Assembly: GCA_963775825.1 (NCBI GenBank)
Contig: CAVZKY010000031.1
Span: 248,001 to 312,000 of the forward strand
Direction of reading: 5' to 3'
Source: Bog-532 sp963775825
Lineage (GTDB): Bacteria > Actinomycetota > Actinomycetes > Streptosporangiales > Streptosporangiaceae
DNA length: 64,000 nucleotides
Part shown: positions 9,260 to 17,886 of the stretch, piece after piece
Layout of the letters: each line of letters opens with the position of its first letter
How positions within the stretch are numbered: position 1 is the first letter of the stretch
Notes under the pieces: generated by a model
Databases searched by the model: none
What the model saw: only the letters and a program-made list of their open reading frames with translations
Told to the model about the DNA's origin: nothing
Made by a program: the position numbers and the translations under genes

Positions 9260-9594
9260 CGCGCGAGCGGCTCGAGGGGATGCTGGACGGCCTGGACCGG
9301 TCGATCGCCGTCCTCAAGGGGGAGAGCCCGGCGCCGGGCGACGATCAGGCTTACTCGTTCGACCCGGCGGACGCGGGCGCCAACCTGTCCGAGACGGACC
9401 GGACCGAGGCGGTCCTGCATTCGGCGCAGCGCCAGCGCGGGAAGGTGGAAGCGGCGCTGCGGCGGATGAAGGAGGGGACGTACGGGCAGTGCGTGGACTG
9501 CGGTAAGCCGGTGCCTGAGGGACGGCTCGAGGCGCGCCCGGAGGCGTCCCGCTGCGTCGCCTGCCAGGCCAAGCACGACCGGCTCCGCCGCTAG
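9244..9594 (+). CDS. DksA/TraR-type C4 zinc-finger protein
   Basis: A 116-aa protein starting GTG 9244, 16 bp inside the SRAP gene. A helical N-terminus (RERLEGMLDGLDRSI) and acidic coiled-coil region precede the C4 zinc finger: CVDCGKPVPEGRLEARPEA followed by CVACQ. Actinobacterial members bind RNA polymerase or ribosomes in some species, but the role here is inferred only from the family. Co-transcription with the SRAP gene is likely. Confidence 0.85.
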   Translation: MDTAVTRERLEGMLDGLDRSIAVLKGESPAPGDDQAYSFDPADAGANLSETDRTEAVLHSAQRQRGKVEAALRRMKEGTYGQCVDCGKPVPEGRLEARPEASRCVACQAKHDRLRR

Positions 9595-10389
9595 GCGCGC
9601 CGGGGCGACCGCTTACGGGCCGAGATGACCAGCTGCACGCCGACGGACTCGTCCGGCTGCATGGCGAGCTCGGCCTCGACCAGCCGCGGCAGCCCCTTGG
9701 GGTCTCGGCGGAGCACGTGCGCGACCGTCGATACGGAGAACACCGTGCGCGGCCGGATCCACATCACGGTCAGCCCGGCGTCCTCGAACAGCTCCCGCAG
9801 CTGCTCGCTGCCGAAGCAGCGGGTGATCGTGCCGTCCGGCCACGGCACAAGGACGACCTCGGCGTGCGGAAGGTCGGTGAGCTCGGCCCAGTGACGCTGC
9901 TCGGCCAGCACGGCCATGCCCAGGACAAGTGAGTCGACGCACGCCAGGACGCGGCCGCCCGGCCGCAGGACGCGGGCGATGTCGGTGATCAGGTTCTCGG
10001 CCGCGAGCTGCCGGGACAGGGTCCGGTCCTCGGCGATGATCCCGTCCGCGCACCCGTCGCGCAGGAATGACAGGTTCGCCGGGTCCGACGTCAGCCGGGC
10101 CACGTGGCCAGCGCCGGGCCGGCTGACGGGGGGCGGGAAGAGGGGCAGCAACGTGTCGCCGCCTCGGGCCAGCCGGCGCGGCCGCGCCGGCGACCCGCAG
10201 CACGTTATGACCGGCCGCAGCCGCTATGTCGGCGCAGCGCGCCCGCGATCCCGATATGTCGACGAACAGGCGGCTCTCGCGCGGTAGCCAGGATGCAAGC
10301 TGTGCCTCGGCTACCGCCTGGTGAAAGCGCCAGTACGGCGACAGCGACTCGGGATCGCCGACGGCCGTAGCGCTGGCCGAAGGCCTCAC
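9591..10389 (-). CDS. SAM-dependent methyltransferase-like protein (one frame break)
   Basis: The N-terminal part (ATG-equivalent at 10389) gives WRFHQAVAEAQLASWLP and LFVDISGSRARCADIAAAAG. The frame breaks near 10190 and continues as GCADGIIAEDRTLSRQLAAE, IARVLRPGGRVLACVDS, VPWPDGTITRCFGSEQLREL, FEDAGLTVMWIRPRTVF. The RPGGR motif and layout fit a class I methyltransferase with an unusual DISG motif I. Substrate unknown. It is convergent with the zinc-finger gene (4-bp overlap) and divergent from the sigma gene. Confidence 0.7.
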
Positions 10390-10506
10390 CGTGACTCCTG
10401 CCGTGGCTGCGGCCCCCCTCGCCGCGCGGATTTACTTTGTATGTTCCCCCATCGGGGCCGTTCCTCACCTGCCGCGCCGAAACCATAGCGGAAAGGCTTC
10501 CCCGGA

Positions 10507-10532
10507 GGAATGATCAACCCTGGGGGAGTGTT
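10507..10532 (+). promoter_or_regulatory. SigR-type promoter (GGAAT-N18-GTT)
   Basis: GGAAT at 10507-10511 and GTT at 10530-10532 are separated by exactly 18 bases, matching the known SigR/SigH-class consensus. It lies about 160 bp upstream of the sigR start on the same strand, which fits the positive autoregulation known for this regulon. Confidence 0.7.
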
Positions 10533-10694
10533 CTATGGCACATGCCAGTAGCTTGCGGCTCACGCCCGGTCGGCCGCACCGGCCTCACTGCCGGTCAGCT
10601 GATCTCCCGCGACGACAGGACCAGGCCCCTGGACGAAGTCCAGGGGTACCCCGGCCATGTATCCTCCCGGCCATACGGTCTTCACGGACCGGCC

Positions 10695-11351
10695 ATGCTT
10701 TTTCCCGAGGAGGTGGGTCCTGTCCCGGAGACACTTGAGCAGCGCGACGAACGGTTCGAGCAGGATGTTCTGCCGTACCTGGATCAGCTGTACTCCGCCG
10801 GGCTCCGCATGACCCGAAACCCGGCGGACGCCGAGGACCTGGTGCAGGAGACATTCGCCAAGGCGTACGCCTCGTTCCACCAGTTCCAGCCAGGCACCAA
10901 CCTGAAGGCGTGGCTGTTCCGCATCCTGACCAACACCTTCATCAACACGTACCGGAAGAGGCAGCGCGAGCCGCAGCGGTCCGGCGCCGAGGAGGTAGAG
11001 GACTGGCAGCTCGCCCGGGCGGCCTCGCACACCTCCGGCGGCCTGAAGTCGGCCGAGGCGGAGGCGCTCGAACGGCTGCCCGACTCCGACATCAAGCGGG
11101 CGCTGCAGGCCCTGCCCGAGGAGTTCCGCATCGCGGTCTACCTGGCCGACGTGGAAGGTTTCGCGTATAAGGAGATCGCCGACATCATGGGTACGCCAAT
11201 TGGCACGGTGATGTCCCGTCTGCACCGGGGACGCAGGCAGCTGCGCGACATGCTCGAGGACTACGCCGCCGAACGCGGCCTGGTCCGGTCGGCGTCCGGG
11301 TCTGGCTCCGCGGATTCCGCGGGCAGCGAGCCCGGGGAGGAAGGCCGATGA
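10695..11351 (+). CDS. sigR: ECF sigma factor SigR (thiol-oxidative stress)
   Basis: A 218-aa group IV sigma factor. Region 2 shows YSAGLRMTRNPADAEDLVQE, AYASFHQFQPGTNLKAWLF and RILTNTFINTYRKRQREP; region 4 shows IKRALQALPEEFRIAVYLAD, KEIADIMGTPIGTVMSRLHR. The start is ATG 10695; a GAGGAGGTG at 10707-10715 could support a later start. The stop overlaps the anti-sigma start by ATGA. With the redox-sensing RsrA it controls thioredoxin and thiol homeostasis genes in actinobacteria. Confidence 0.92.
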   Translation: MLFPEEVGPVPETLEQRDERFEQDVLPYLDQLYSAGLRMTRNPADAEDLVQETFAKAYASFHQFQPGTNLKAWLFRILTNTFINTYRKRQREPQRSGAEEVEDWQLARAASHTSGGLKSAEAEALERLPDSDIKRALQALPEEFRIAVYLADVEGFAYKEIADIMGTPIGTVMSRLHRGRRQLRDMLEDYAAERGLVRSASGSGSADSAGSEPGEEGR

Positions 11352-11614
11352 GCTGCGGCAGGCCGCACGAGGTGCCCTGTACCGAGGTCCTGGACCGCAT
11401 CTACGCATATCTCGACGGCGAGCTGGACGACTCCGATTGCTCGAAGGTACGCCAGCACCTCGAGGAGTGCGGGCCGTGCCTGCGCGAGTACGGGCTCGAG
11501 GATGCGGTGAAACGGCTGGTCCGCAAGCACTGCGGCTGCGATCCGGCGCCGACCGAGCTGCGCGCGAAGGTCCTGGTCCGGATTCAGGAAGTGCGCGCGC
11601 AGATCGAGTTCTGA
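11348..11614 (+). CDS. rsrA: zinc-binding redox anti-sigma factor RsrA
   Basis: An 88-aa ZAS-family anti-sigma factor. Cys11, His37, Cys41 and Cys44 (HLEECGPC) sit at the same residue numbers as the functional residues of Streptomyces RsrA; Cys3, Cys31, Cys62 and Cys64 are additional. Disulphide formation releases zinc and frees SigR. Translationally coupled to sigR by ATGA overlap. Confidence 0.92.
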   Translation: MSCGRPHEVPCTEVLDRIYAYLDGELDDSDCSKVRQHLEECGPCLREYGLEDAVKRLVRKHCGCDPAPTELRAKVLVRIQEVRAQIEF

Positions 11615-11936
11615 CCGGCCTGATACGACCTGGCCAGTGCCGTCCGTAACTGTCATCGATTGCGCACAGCGATTCACTGTTCACGATATGCTCAGCAGAG
11701 CATTGGGCCTACGCGGGCACCGTGCCGCCGGGTTACTCTGGGTCCTTTGGTGCCGTGCCACGCTCCTCACTGCCCACGTGCACCTCAGGATGACGGTCCC
11801 TGATCGAGGGTCCGGCCGGCCGGGCCGGGCGGTCCTGAGTCCCGGAGGAGGCACGGCCGTGCTGCGACGAGGAATTAGCTGGGGCTTACGGCCCCGCCTC
11901 GCTGGCAGCGCGGCACGCCCACGGTGAGGGGGGGAT
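11615..11936. other. intergenic region before the HD-GYP gene
   Basis: 322 bp with no convincing gene. A short palindrome TGCTC-agca-GAGCA lies near 11692-11705. A purine-rich GAGGGGGGG directly upstream of the GTG at 11937 is the probable ribosome-binding site. Confidence 0.4.
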
Positions 11937-13280
11937 GTGGGCAGGCTCTCGCGGGCAGCATGGCTCTATATAGCCACTGTGGTCGCCGCCGCCGCGGTCG
12001 TCCTCGCCGTTAGCCCGTACCAGGGCATCTCGTGGAGCCGTCTGGCGGTCCTCGCGGTCCTCTTTCTCGTCTGCGAGTCCCTGCCGACGGCGATCCTGCC
12101 GCGCCGGGTCGCGTGGTCACCCGGTTACGCCGCCACGCTGGCCTCCGTCGTTCTGGTCGGGCCGGCCGGCGCGGCGCTGGTCGGTGCGGTCAGCGCGTTC
12201 GCCCTGCGCCGGGGTCCCAGCGTGCCCCAGCGCCTGTTCAACGGCGCGATGTACGCGCTCAGCGCGTACTGTGCGGGCCAGGTCTTCCTGGCGCTCGGCG
12301 GGCACGTCGGCGTCCCGGCCGGCAATTCCTTTGCCCAGCTGATCGGGCCGTTCATGGGCGCGGCGGCGGCCCACGTCATCGCGAACTACGGGCTCGTAGC
12401 CGGTGTCCTGTGGCTCACCAATGGCCCCGGCTCGGCTGCGCCGGGTGGCCGCGGTGTGCTTGACCTGCGCCTTCCGCTGCCGGACCTCGGGTATGCCGTC
12501 TTCGGCCTGCTGATCGCCGCGTTGTGGGGCGTCGTCGGGCCGTTCGCGGCGATCCTGGTGCTGATCCCGCTGTTCGTGGCGCGCTGGGCCATTGCCCAGT
12601 TCGCCAACCAGCAGCGCGCCTACGAGGCCACCCTGCGGGTGCTCTGCCAGGCGGTGGAGACCAAGGATTTCTACACCCGGGGCCACAGCGAGCGCGTATC
12701 GCGGGGATCGGTCATGATCGCCCGCGCGATCGGGATGCATCCCGAGCGGGTCGAGGCCATCCGGTACGCGGGCATGCTGCATGACGTGGGCAAGCTGGGG
12801 GTGCCCACCAAGGTGCTGCAGAAGACCGGGAAGCTGACCGAAGAGGAGTACGCCGCCATCCAGCTGCACCCGATGCGCGGGCTCGAAATCATCCGGGAGA
12901 TCGGCTTCCTGGACGAGGCGCTGGCCGGCATCATGCACCACCACGAGCGCATCGACGGCCGGGGCTACCCGATGGGCCTGGCGGGGGACGAGATCCCCGA
13001 GTTCGCCAGGGTGCTGGCGGTGGCCGACGCCTTCGACTGCATGACCTCGACCCGCTCCTACCGGGGGGCCCGCTCGCTCGCCGAGGCCGTCGCCGAACTG
13101 CGCCGGTGCTCCAGGACCCAGTTTGATCCCGCCTTCGTCGACGCCCTGGTGGCCGCGGTCGAGCGGGAGGGCTGGCAGACCCCGGAGCCCCCGGTGCGGC
13201 CCGCGGGCGAGCCGGTCGAGGCGGCCGCGCACGATCACGACGACCCCACGGTGCCGCTGCGCGTCACCGGCACCCTCTGA
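11937..13280 (+). CDS. membrane HD-GYP domain phosphodiesterase-like protein
   Basis: A 447-aa protein. Roughly six to seven hydrophobic segments occupy residues 5-220 (LYIATVVAAAAVVLAV, LAVLAVLFLVCESL, VLVLIPLFVARWAI). A cytosolic HD-GYP domain follows: GHSERVSRGS (about 248), MLHDVGKLGVP (about 281), HHERIDGRGYP (about 337). The HD metal ligands and the GYP signature are complete, so hydrolysis of cyclic di-nucleotides is plausible but not shown. The C-terminal 30 residues are acidic and His-rich. The next HD gene starts 15 bp downstream. Confidence 0.88.
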   Translation: MGRLSRAAWLYIATVVAAAAVVLAVSPYQGISWSRLAVLAVLFLVCESLPTAILPRRVAWSPGYAATLASVVLVGPAGAALVGAVSAFALRRGPSVPQRLFNGAMYALSAYCAGQVFLALGGHVGVPAGNSFAQLIGPFMGAAAAHVIANYGLVAGVLWLTNGPGSAAPGGRGVLDLRLPLPDLGYAVFGLLIAALWGVVGPFAAILVLIPLFVARWAIAQFANQQRAYEATLRVLCQAVETKDFYTRGHSERVSRGSVMIARAIGMHPERVEAIRYAGMLHDVGKLGVPTKVLQKTGKLTEEEYAAIQLHPMRGLEIIREIGFLDEALAGIMHHHERIDGRGYPMGLAGDEIPEFARVLAVADAFDCMTSTRSYRGARSLAEAVAELRRCSRTQFDPAFVDALVAAVEREGWQTPEPPVRPAGEPVEAAAHDHDDPTVPLRVTGTL

Positions 13281-13294
13281 CGTGCGAGACCCTC

Positions 13295-14602
13295 ATGAAG
13301 CTTAGCCAGGATCGGCACGGTCGGCCGGCCCGTACCCGCCGCCCGGGCGGCGGGTACGGCCCGCGCCTGCTGGCCGTGGCCGTCGGCATCCTGGTGCTGG
13401 CCTGCCTCGTCCAGTCGATCGTGACCGGGGTGGTGGCGATCCGCTTCGCGGTCGCCTTTGCCGCCCTGATCGCGCTGGGCGAGCTGCTCCGGCTCAACCT
13501 CCCGGGGGACCGCGAGGCCGCGCCGATCGGGACCGCCTGTGGACTCGCCTACGCGCTGCTCATCCGGGTCGGCCCGGTGCCGGCCCGGCATTCCGCGTTC
13601 CAGGTCGTCGCGGTGACCGGTCTCGGCATGACCCTCGGCGCGCTGCCGCACGTGGCCGTGGGCCGCCCGGCCCGGCTGGCGGACATGTCGTCGAGGCTGC
13701 TCGCGGTGGCCTGCGTCGCTTTAATCTTCCGCCCGCTGGCCGGAATGAGCGATCTGGTCCGGCACTGGTGGGTCGCGCTGGCCGCGATGGCCCTGCTGGT
13801 CACGGCGGCCAGGCTGATGGTCGTGTTCCTCTCCGCCTGGATCAGGGCCGCCAACCTGCGGGCCAGGTTCTGGGTGACGTTCACCGACGAGCTGCGCGTG
13901 CAGGGCCCGCTGGGGGTGGCCGTCGGCGCCTCGGCCATGCTCATCGTGTTCGCCGCCGAGGCCATGGGCCTGCTCGCGGTGGCGGTGTTCATCGCCCCGC
14001 TGCTCGTCACCCAGGTGGCCTTCCGCCGGTACGCCGGGATCCGTGCCACCTATCTGCAGACGGTGCGGGCGCTGGCCCGGGTGACCGAGATCGGCGGCTA
14101 CGTCCAGACCGGGCACGCCGACCGGGTCAGCCGGCTCGCGGTGGCGGTCGGCCGGGAGCTCGGCGTGGCCGAGCCCGACCTGCTGGAGCTGCGGTATGCC
14201 GCGCTGATCCACGACATCGGCCAGCTGTCGCTGCATGACCCGATCCCGGGGGGCGCCACCGTCCTGGTCTCCCCGGAGGACCAGCGGCGGATCGCGGCGC
14301 TGGGCGCCGAGGTCATCGAGCAGGCCGACCTGCAGGACAGCGTGGCGGAGATCGTCCGCCGGCAGAGCGATTCGTACGGCAGCCCGGCCGGCTCCCCTGG
14401 GCAGCAGCCGGTCCCGCCGCTGAGCAGCCGCATCATCCGGGCGGTCAACGCCTTCGACAACCTGGTCGGCGCTTCCGCCGACGCGGGCCGGGCCGCCGCG
14501 GTGATCGACCGGCTCCGGTTGGACGCCAGCGCGGAGTACGATCCCGATGTGGTCGGCGCCCTGAGCCGGATCATCGCCCGCCAATCGAAGTTGCCTGCCT
14601 GA
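13295..14602 (+). CDS. membrane protein with degenerate HD domain
   Basis: A 435-aa paralogue-like partner of the preceding gene. Hydrophobic segments fill residues 20-245, followed by an HD-like domain: GHADRVSRLAVAVG and AALIHDIGQLSLHD. The HD pair is kept, but the usual lysine is Gln and there is no HHE...GYP signature, so a regulatory rather than catalytic role is inferred. It has the same membrane-plus-HD architecture as its neighbour and is probably in one operon. Confidence 0.8.
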   Translation: MKLSQDRHGRPARTRRPGGGYGPRLLAVAVGILVLACLVQSIVTGVVAIRFAVAFAALIALGELLRLNLPGDREAAPIGTACGLAYALLIRVGPVPARHSAFQVVAVTGLGMTLGALPHVAVGRPARLADMSSRLLAVACVALIFRPLAGMSDLVRHWWVALAAMALLVTAARLMVVFLSAWIRAANLRARFWVTFTDELRVQGPLGVAVGASAMLIVFAAEAMGLLAVAVFIAPLLVTQVAFRRYAGIRATYLQTVRALARVTEIGGYVQTGHADRVSRLAVAVGRELGVAEPDLLELRYAALIHDIGQLSLHDPIPGGATVLVSPEDQRRIAALGAEVIEQADLQDSVAEIVRRQSDSYGSPAGSPGQQPVPPLSSRIIRAVNAFDNLVGASADAGRAAAVIDRLRLDASAEYDPDVVGALSRIIARQSKLPA

Positions 14603-14670
14603 CCGAAGCTCTGGGCGGCGCAGGCCGGGCGTTCAGGCCGGGGATAGCCGCTTGCCCTCAATCCGGCTTG

Positions 14671-14768
14671 CTGACCGCCCGGTGTCCCGGCCGCCTGCCC
14701 TGGCCCGCTGACCGCCCGGTGTCCCGGCCGCCTGACCCGGCCCGCTGACCGCCCGGTGTCCCGGCCGG
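14671..14768. repeat. 37-bp direct repeat, 2.6 copies
   Basis: CTGACCGCCCGGTGTCCCGG begins at 14671, 14708 and 14745 with the same 37-bp period and nearly identical continuation (CCGCCTG...GGCCCG). It occupies the space between the HD gene and the carrier-protein gene. Confidence 0.85.
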
Positions 14769-14835
14769 CCCTATGCTGCTCTGGTGTCTGGCCAGCCGCG
14801 GGGCCGGCGACGGCCGGCCGGAGAAGGGAGCAGCG

Positions 14836-15048
14836 GTGGCGGAGGTCCGAGCGGAGATGGTGGCGAACGTCTGGAAGGTGGTCGCCGCGGAGGGCGAGCA
14901 GATCAGCGCCGGTGACACCCTGGTGATCCTGGAATCCATGAAGATGGAGATCCCGGTGCTGGCCGAGGAGCCGGGCACGCTGTCCCGGCTGCACGTCACC
15001 GAGGGTGACACCGTGCAGGAGGGTGACCTGATCGCGGTGCTCGACTGA
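14836..15048 (+). CDS. biotinyl/lipoyl attachment-domain protein
   Basis: A 70-aa stand-alone carrier domain with the attachment site LESMKMEIPV, where the lysine is the biotin (or lipoyl) site. The hallmark hairpin glycines are present (AEGEQISAGDTL, VTEGDTVQEGDL). The start is taken at GTG 14836 behind AGAAGGGAG; the longer frame from 14773 crosses the repeat tract. Likely the biotin carrier subunit of an acyl-CoA carboxylase. The bio genes lie nearby on the other strand. Confidence 0.88.
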   Translation: MAEVRAEMVANVWKVVAAEGEQISAGDTLVILESMKMEIPVLAEEPGTLSRLHVTEGDTVQEGDLIAVLD

Positions 15049-15190
15049 GCCCATGCCCGATTCAGCAGGGCCCGGCTGAGCAGTGCCGGCCGAGCAGTGC
15101 CGGCCGAGCGGGGCCCGATTGAGCGGCTCGCCGAGACCTCCGGAGGATGCCCTGCCCTTCACCATCGAAGTCCTTCAGGGCGGCGAGTAG

Positions 15191-16819
15191 TCAAACGCCG
15201 GTTGTCGCACGCGGGTAGGCGATCTCCGGGTCGGTGACCACGTTGACCAGGTAGGGCACGCCCGCGGCGAAGGCCCGCCGCAGCGCGGGGCCGATCTGGC
15301 CCGGCTCGGTGACCAGCTCGCCGGCCCCGCCCAGCGCCCGCACCACCTCGTCATAGCGGCAGCCCGGCTGCAGATCGGCGGCGACGTCGTACCCGTACAG
15401 GGCGCGCATCGGATGCCTTTCCAGGCCCCAGCCGCCGTTGTTGCCGCACACCATCACGACCGGCAGGTTGTGCCGGACGAGCGTGTCGGCGTCCATCAGG
15501 GAGAAGCCGGCGGCCCCGTCGCCGAGCAGCAGCACCACCTGGGCCGACGGCCAGGCTAGCCGGGCCGCGATCGCGTAGCCGAGGCCGGTGCCCAGGCAGC
15601 CGAACGGCCCCGGATCGAGCCAGTGCCCCGGCTGGGCCGGTTCGGTGTACTTGCCGGCGAACGAGACGAAATCCCCGCCGTCGCCGATCACCACGGCATC
15701 GTCGGCCAGCAGCCTGGTCAGCTCCCCGTAGATACGCATGGGGTGGATGGGCCGGGCATCGCTGGCGAGCAGTTCCGCGTCCGCGGCGATCGCGGCCCGG
15801 CTGGCGTCCTGCAGCCGGGTCAGCCACTCCTGCCGGGCGCGGGCGGTGCGGTCTCGCGCCGGGCCGCCCACGACGGGCCCGGCCACGGTGGTGGGCCCGG
15901 CCAGCTCGGCGCCCAGCCCGGTGAAGAACGCGGCGAGGTCACCGGCCGCGGACCCGGCGAGCGGGCAGTGCGTGGCGAGCTGGCCGGGGGAGTCGGCGAC
16001 GTGCACCACCTGGGCGGCGTGGCCGGCGGCGCCGAACTGACCGTAGCCGAGGCGGAAGTCCAGCGGCGTGCCCGCCACCAGGACCAGATCGGCCTCGCGG
16101 AAGGCGGCCGCCCGGGCCCGGGTGACCAGCAGCGGATGACCGGCCGGGACGATGCCGCGGCCCTGCCCGTTGGCGATCACCGGCAGCTGCAGCTGCTCCG
16201 CGGTGGCCCGGGCGGCCGCTTCCGCGCCGTCCATCCAGACGTCCGACCCGAGCACCAGCACCGGCCGCTCCGCCGCGGCCAGCAGCCCGGCGATCTGGCG
16301 GACGGCGGCCGGGTCCGGGCCGGTCCGCGGTGGGGCGGCGGCGGCCGGCAGCCGGGTCTCGGCCTTGTCGTACAGCGCCTCCAGGGATACGTCGAGGAAG
16401 ACCGGCCCGCGGTGCGGGGCGGCCGCCAGCCGGAACGCCTCGTCCACCGACCCGGCCAGCTGCGCGGTGCTGTGCTCGGTCCAGGCGCGCTTGGTCACCG
16501 GGGCCAGAATCGGCGGCTGGTCGATCTCTTGCAGGCTGCCCGCACCCCACCGGTAGTCCGGGGCGCGGCCGCCGAGCACAACGACCGGGGCGCCGTTGAA
16601 GTGCGCCGTCGTGATCGCGCTGACGCTGTTGGTCACGCCGGGCCCGGCGGTCACCACGGCGAGGCCCGTGGTGCGGGTCAGCCGGGCCGTGGCCTCCGCC
16701 GCGAACACGGCGGTCTGCTCATGCCGGACGTCGATCAGCCGGACCGGCGGTCCGGGCGGCCCCGCGTGCACCGCCGCGTCGTACAGCGGGAACACGTGGC
16801 CGCCGGACAGCGTGAACAT
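15191..16819 (-). CDS. thiamine-pyrophosphate enzyme, acetolactate-synthase-like
   Basis: 542 aa from ATG 16819. The three TPP-enzyme domains are visible: N-terminal Pyr domain with VRHEQTAVFAAEA (catalytic Glu) and VTAGPGVTNSVSAI, a central domain, and the C-terminal PP domain with LLGDGAAGFSLMDADTL...NNGGW (GDG-to-NN motif). The conserved first helix (GHGGALALGAARRYGVTA) lies upstream in the same frame, but that stretch has no start codon. A GTG at 16962 is in another frame, so a frame break near 16870 is suspected and the true protein is longer. Reaction (acetolactate, oxalyl-CoA or other) is not decidable. Confidence 0.8.
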   Translation of the reverse strand: MFTLSGGHVFPLYDAAVHAGPPGPPVRLIDVRHEQTAVFAAEATARLTRTTGLAVVTAGPGVTNSVSAITTAHFNGAPVVVLGGRAPDYRWGAGSLQEIDQPPILAPVTKRAWTEHSTAQLAGSVDEAFRLAAAPHRGPVFLDVSLEALYDKAETRLPAAAAPPRTGPDPAAVRQIAGLLAAAERPVLVLGSDVWMDGAEAAARATAEQLQLPVIANGQGRGIVPAGHPLLVTRARAAAFREADLVLVAGTPLDFRLGYGQFGAAGHAAQVVHVADSPGQLATHCPLAGSAAGDLAAFFTGLGAELAGPTTVAGPVVGGPARDRTARARQEWLTRLQDASRAAIAADAELLASDARPIHPMRIYGELTRLLADDAVVIGDGGDFVSFAGKYTEPAQPGHWLDPGPFGCLGTGLGYAIAARLAWPSAQVVLLLGDGAAGFSLMDADTLVRHNLPVVMVCGNNGGWGLERHPMRALYGYDVAADLQPGCRYDEVVRALGGAGELVTEPGQIGPALRRAFAAGVPYLVNVVTDPEIAYPRATTGV

Positions 16820-17022
16820 GGCCGTGACGCCGTACCGCCGTGCCGCCCCGAGGGCCAGCGCCCCGCCGTGCCCGGACAGAGACTCCGGGCCCGCTGAGCC
16901 CGCTGGCCGGCTGAGCCCACTGGGCCCGGCGGGCGAAGCAGGCCGGAAGCGTCGTCGCTCACGGGCGCGATGTTACCAGCCGGTTACGTCTACCGGCCGG
17001 GCGGTGTGTCCGGCCCGCCGCC

Positions 17023-17130
17023 AGGGGTACGGGCGGCCCAGGGGTACGGGCGGCCCAGGGGTACGGGCGGCCCAGGGGTACGGGCGGCCCAGGGGTAGGG
17101 CGGCCCAGGGGTAGGGCCGGTGCAGGGGTA
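17023..17130. repeat. 17-bp tandem repeat (about six copies)
   Basis: Unit AGGGGTACGGGCGGCCC starts at 17023, 17040, 17057, 17074 and 17091, then degenerates at 17107. It lies between the bioD 3' end and the TPP-enzyme gene. Confidence 0.9.
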
Positions 17131-17188
17131 CGGCCGGCGCAGGGATACTCCCAGGCCGGTGCCGTTGGGTTCGAGTCGCCGTGGGGTG

Positions 17189-17886
17189 CTAGTTGCCGTC
17201 CGGCCGGAAGGTCCCGCCGAGAGCGGGGGACAGCCCCTGCCGCGCGATGTCCAGGAAAGTGGCCGGGTCCATCCGGCCGGCGCCCGCCGGCAGGATCCCG
17301 GCCAACGGCCGGCCCGCCACCGTGGCCAGGTCGCTCAGGTTGGATTGCTCGGCCAGGCCCGGCCGGGCGGGCCAACTGCCGATGACGATCCCTGCGCAGG
17401 CCAGTTTCCGCGCGGCCAGCGCCTCCAGGGTCAGCGCCGTGTGGTTCAGCGTGCCCAGCGCGGGCGGCGCCACCACCAGCACCGGCGCGTCCAGCATCGC
17501 GGCCAGGTCGGCGATCGTCGTCCCGGCCGGGTCATACCGCACCAGCAGCCCCCCGGCCCCCTCGACGATGACCTGGTTACGCTCCTCGGCTAGCGCCGCG
17601 ATGGAGCTCGCCGCCGCCCGCAGGTCCAGCGGCAGCGGCCGGCCCGCCGCGCGGCCGCCTCAGGGGACAGCGGATCGGGGTACCGGGCGAACTCATGCAG
17701 GTCAGACACGCCGGACAGGGCCGCCACGGTGCCCAGGTCAGCTGGCGTGCCGGGTGGCTCACCGGTCTGTACCGGCTTGACCACGGCCACGCGTTCCCCG
17801 CGGGCCCGGGCCAGCGCGGCCAGGGCCGCGGTGGTGACGGTCTTGCCGACGTCGGTTCCCGTGCCGCTGACGATGACCAGGCCCAA
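17189..17886 (-). CDS. bioD: dethiobiotin synthetase BioD (one frame break)
   Basis: Catalyses ATP-dependent ureido ring closure of DAPA to dethiobiotin. The N-terminal half (TTG start at 17886) has the P-loop GTGTDVGKTVTTAALAAL and substrate lysine segment AVVKPVQTGEP. The frame breaks near 17640, and the second half gives RNQVIVEGAGGLLVRYDP, APVLVVAPPALGTLNHTALT and a C-terminal MDPATFLDIA. Both parts align to a normal ~225-aa BioD. Located downstream of gntR and bioF on the same strand. Confidence 0.85.

Noticed and set aside
17160..17190. tRNA-like T-arm GGGTTCGAGTC
   Set aside because: No acceptor stem, anticodon arm or D arm could be folded around it; it is the spacer after bioD.
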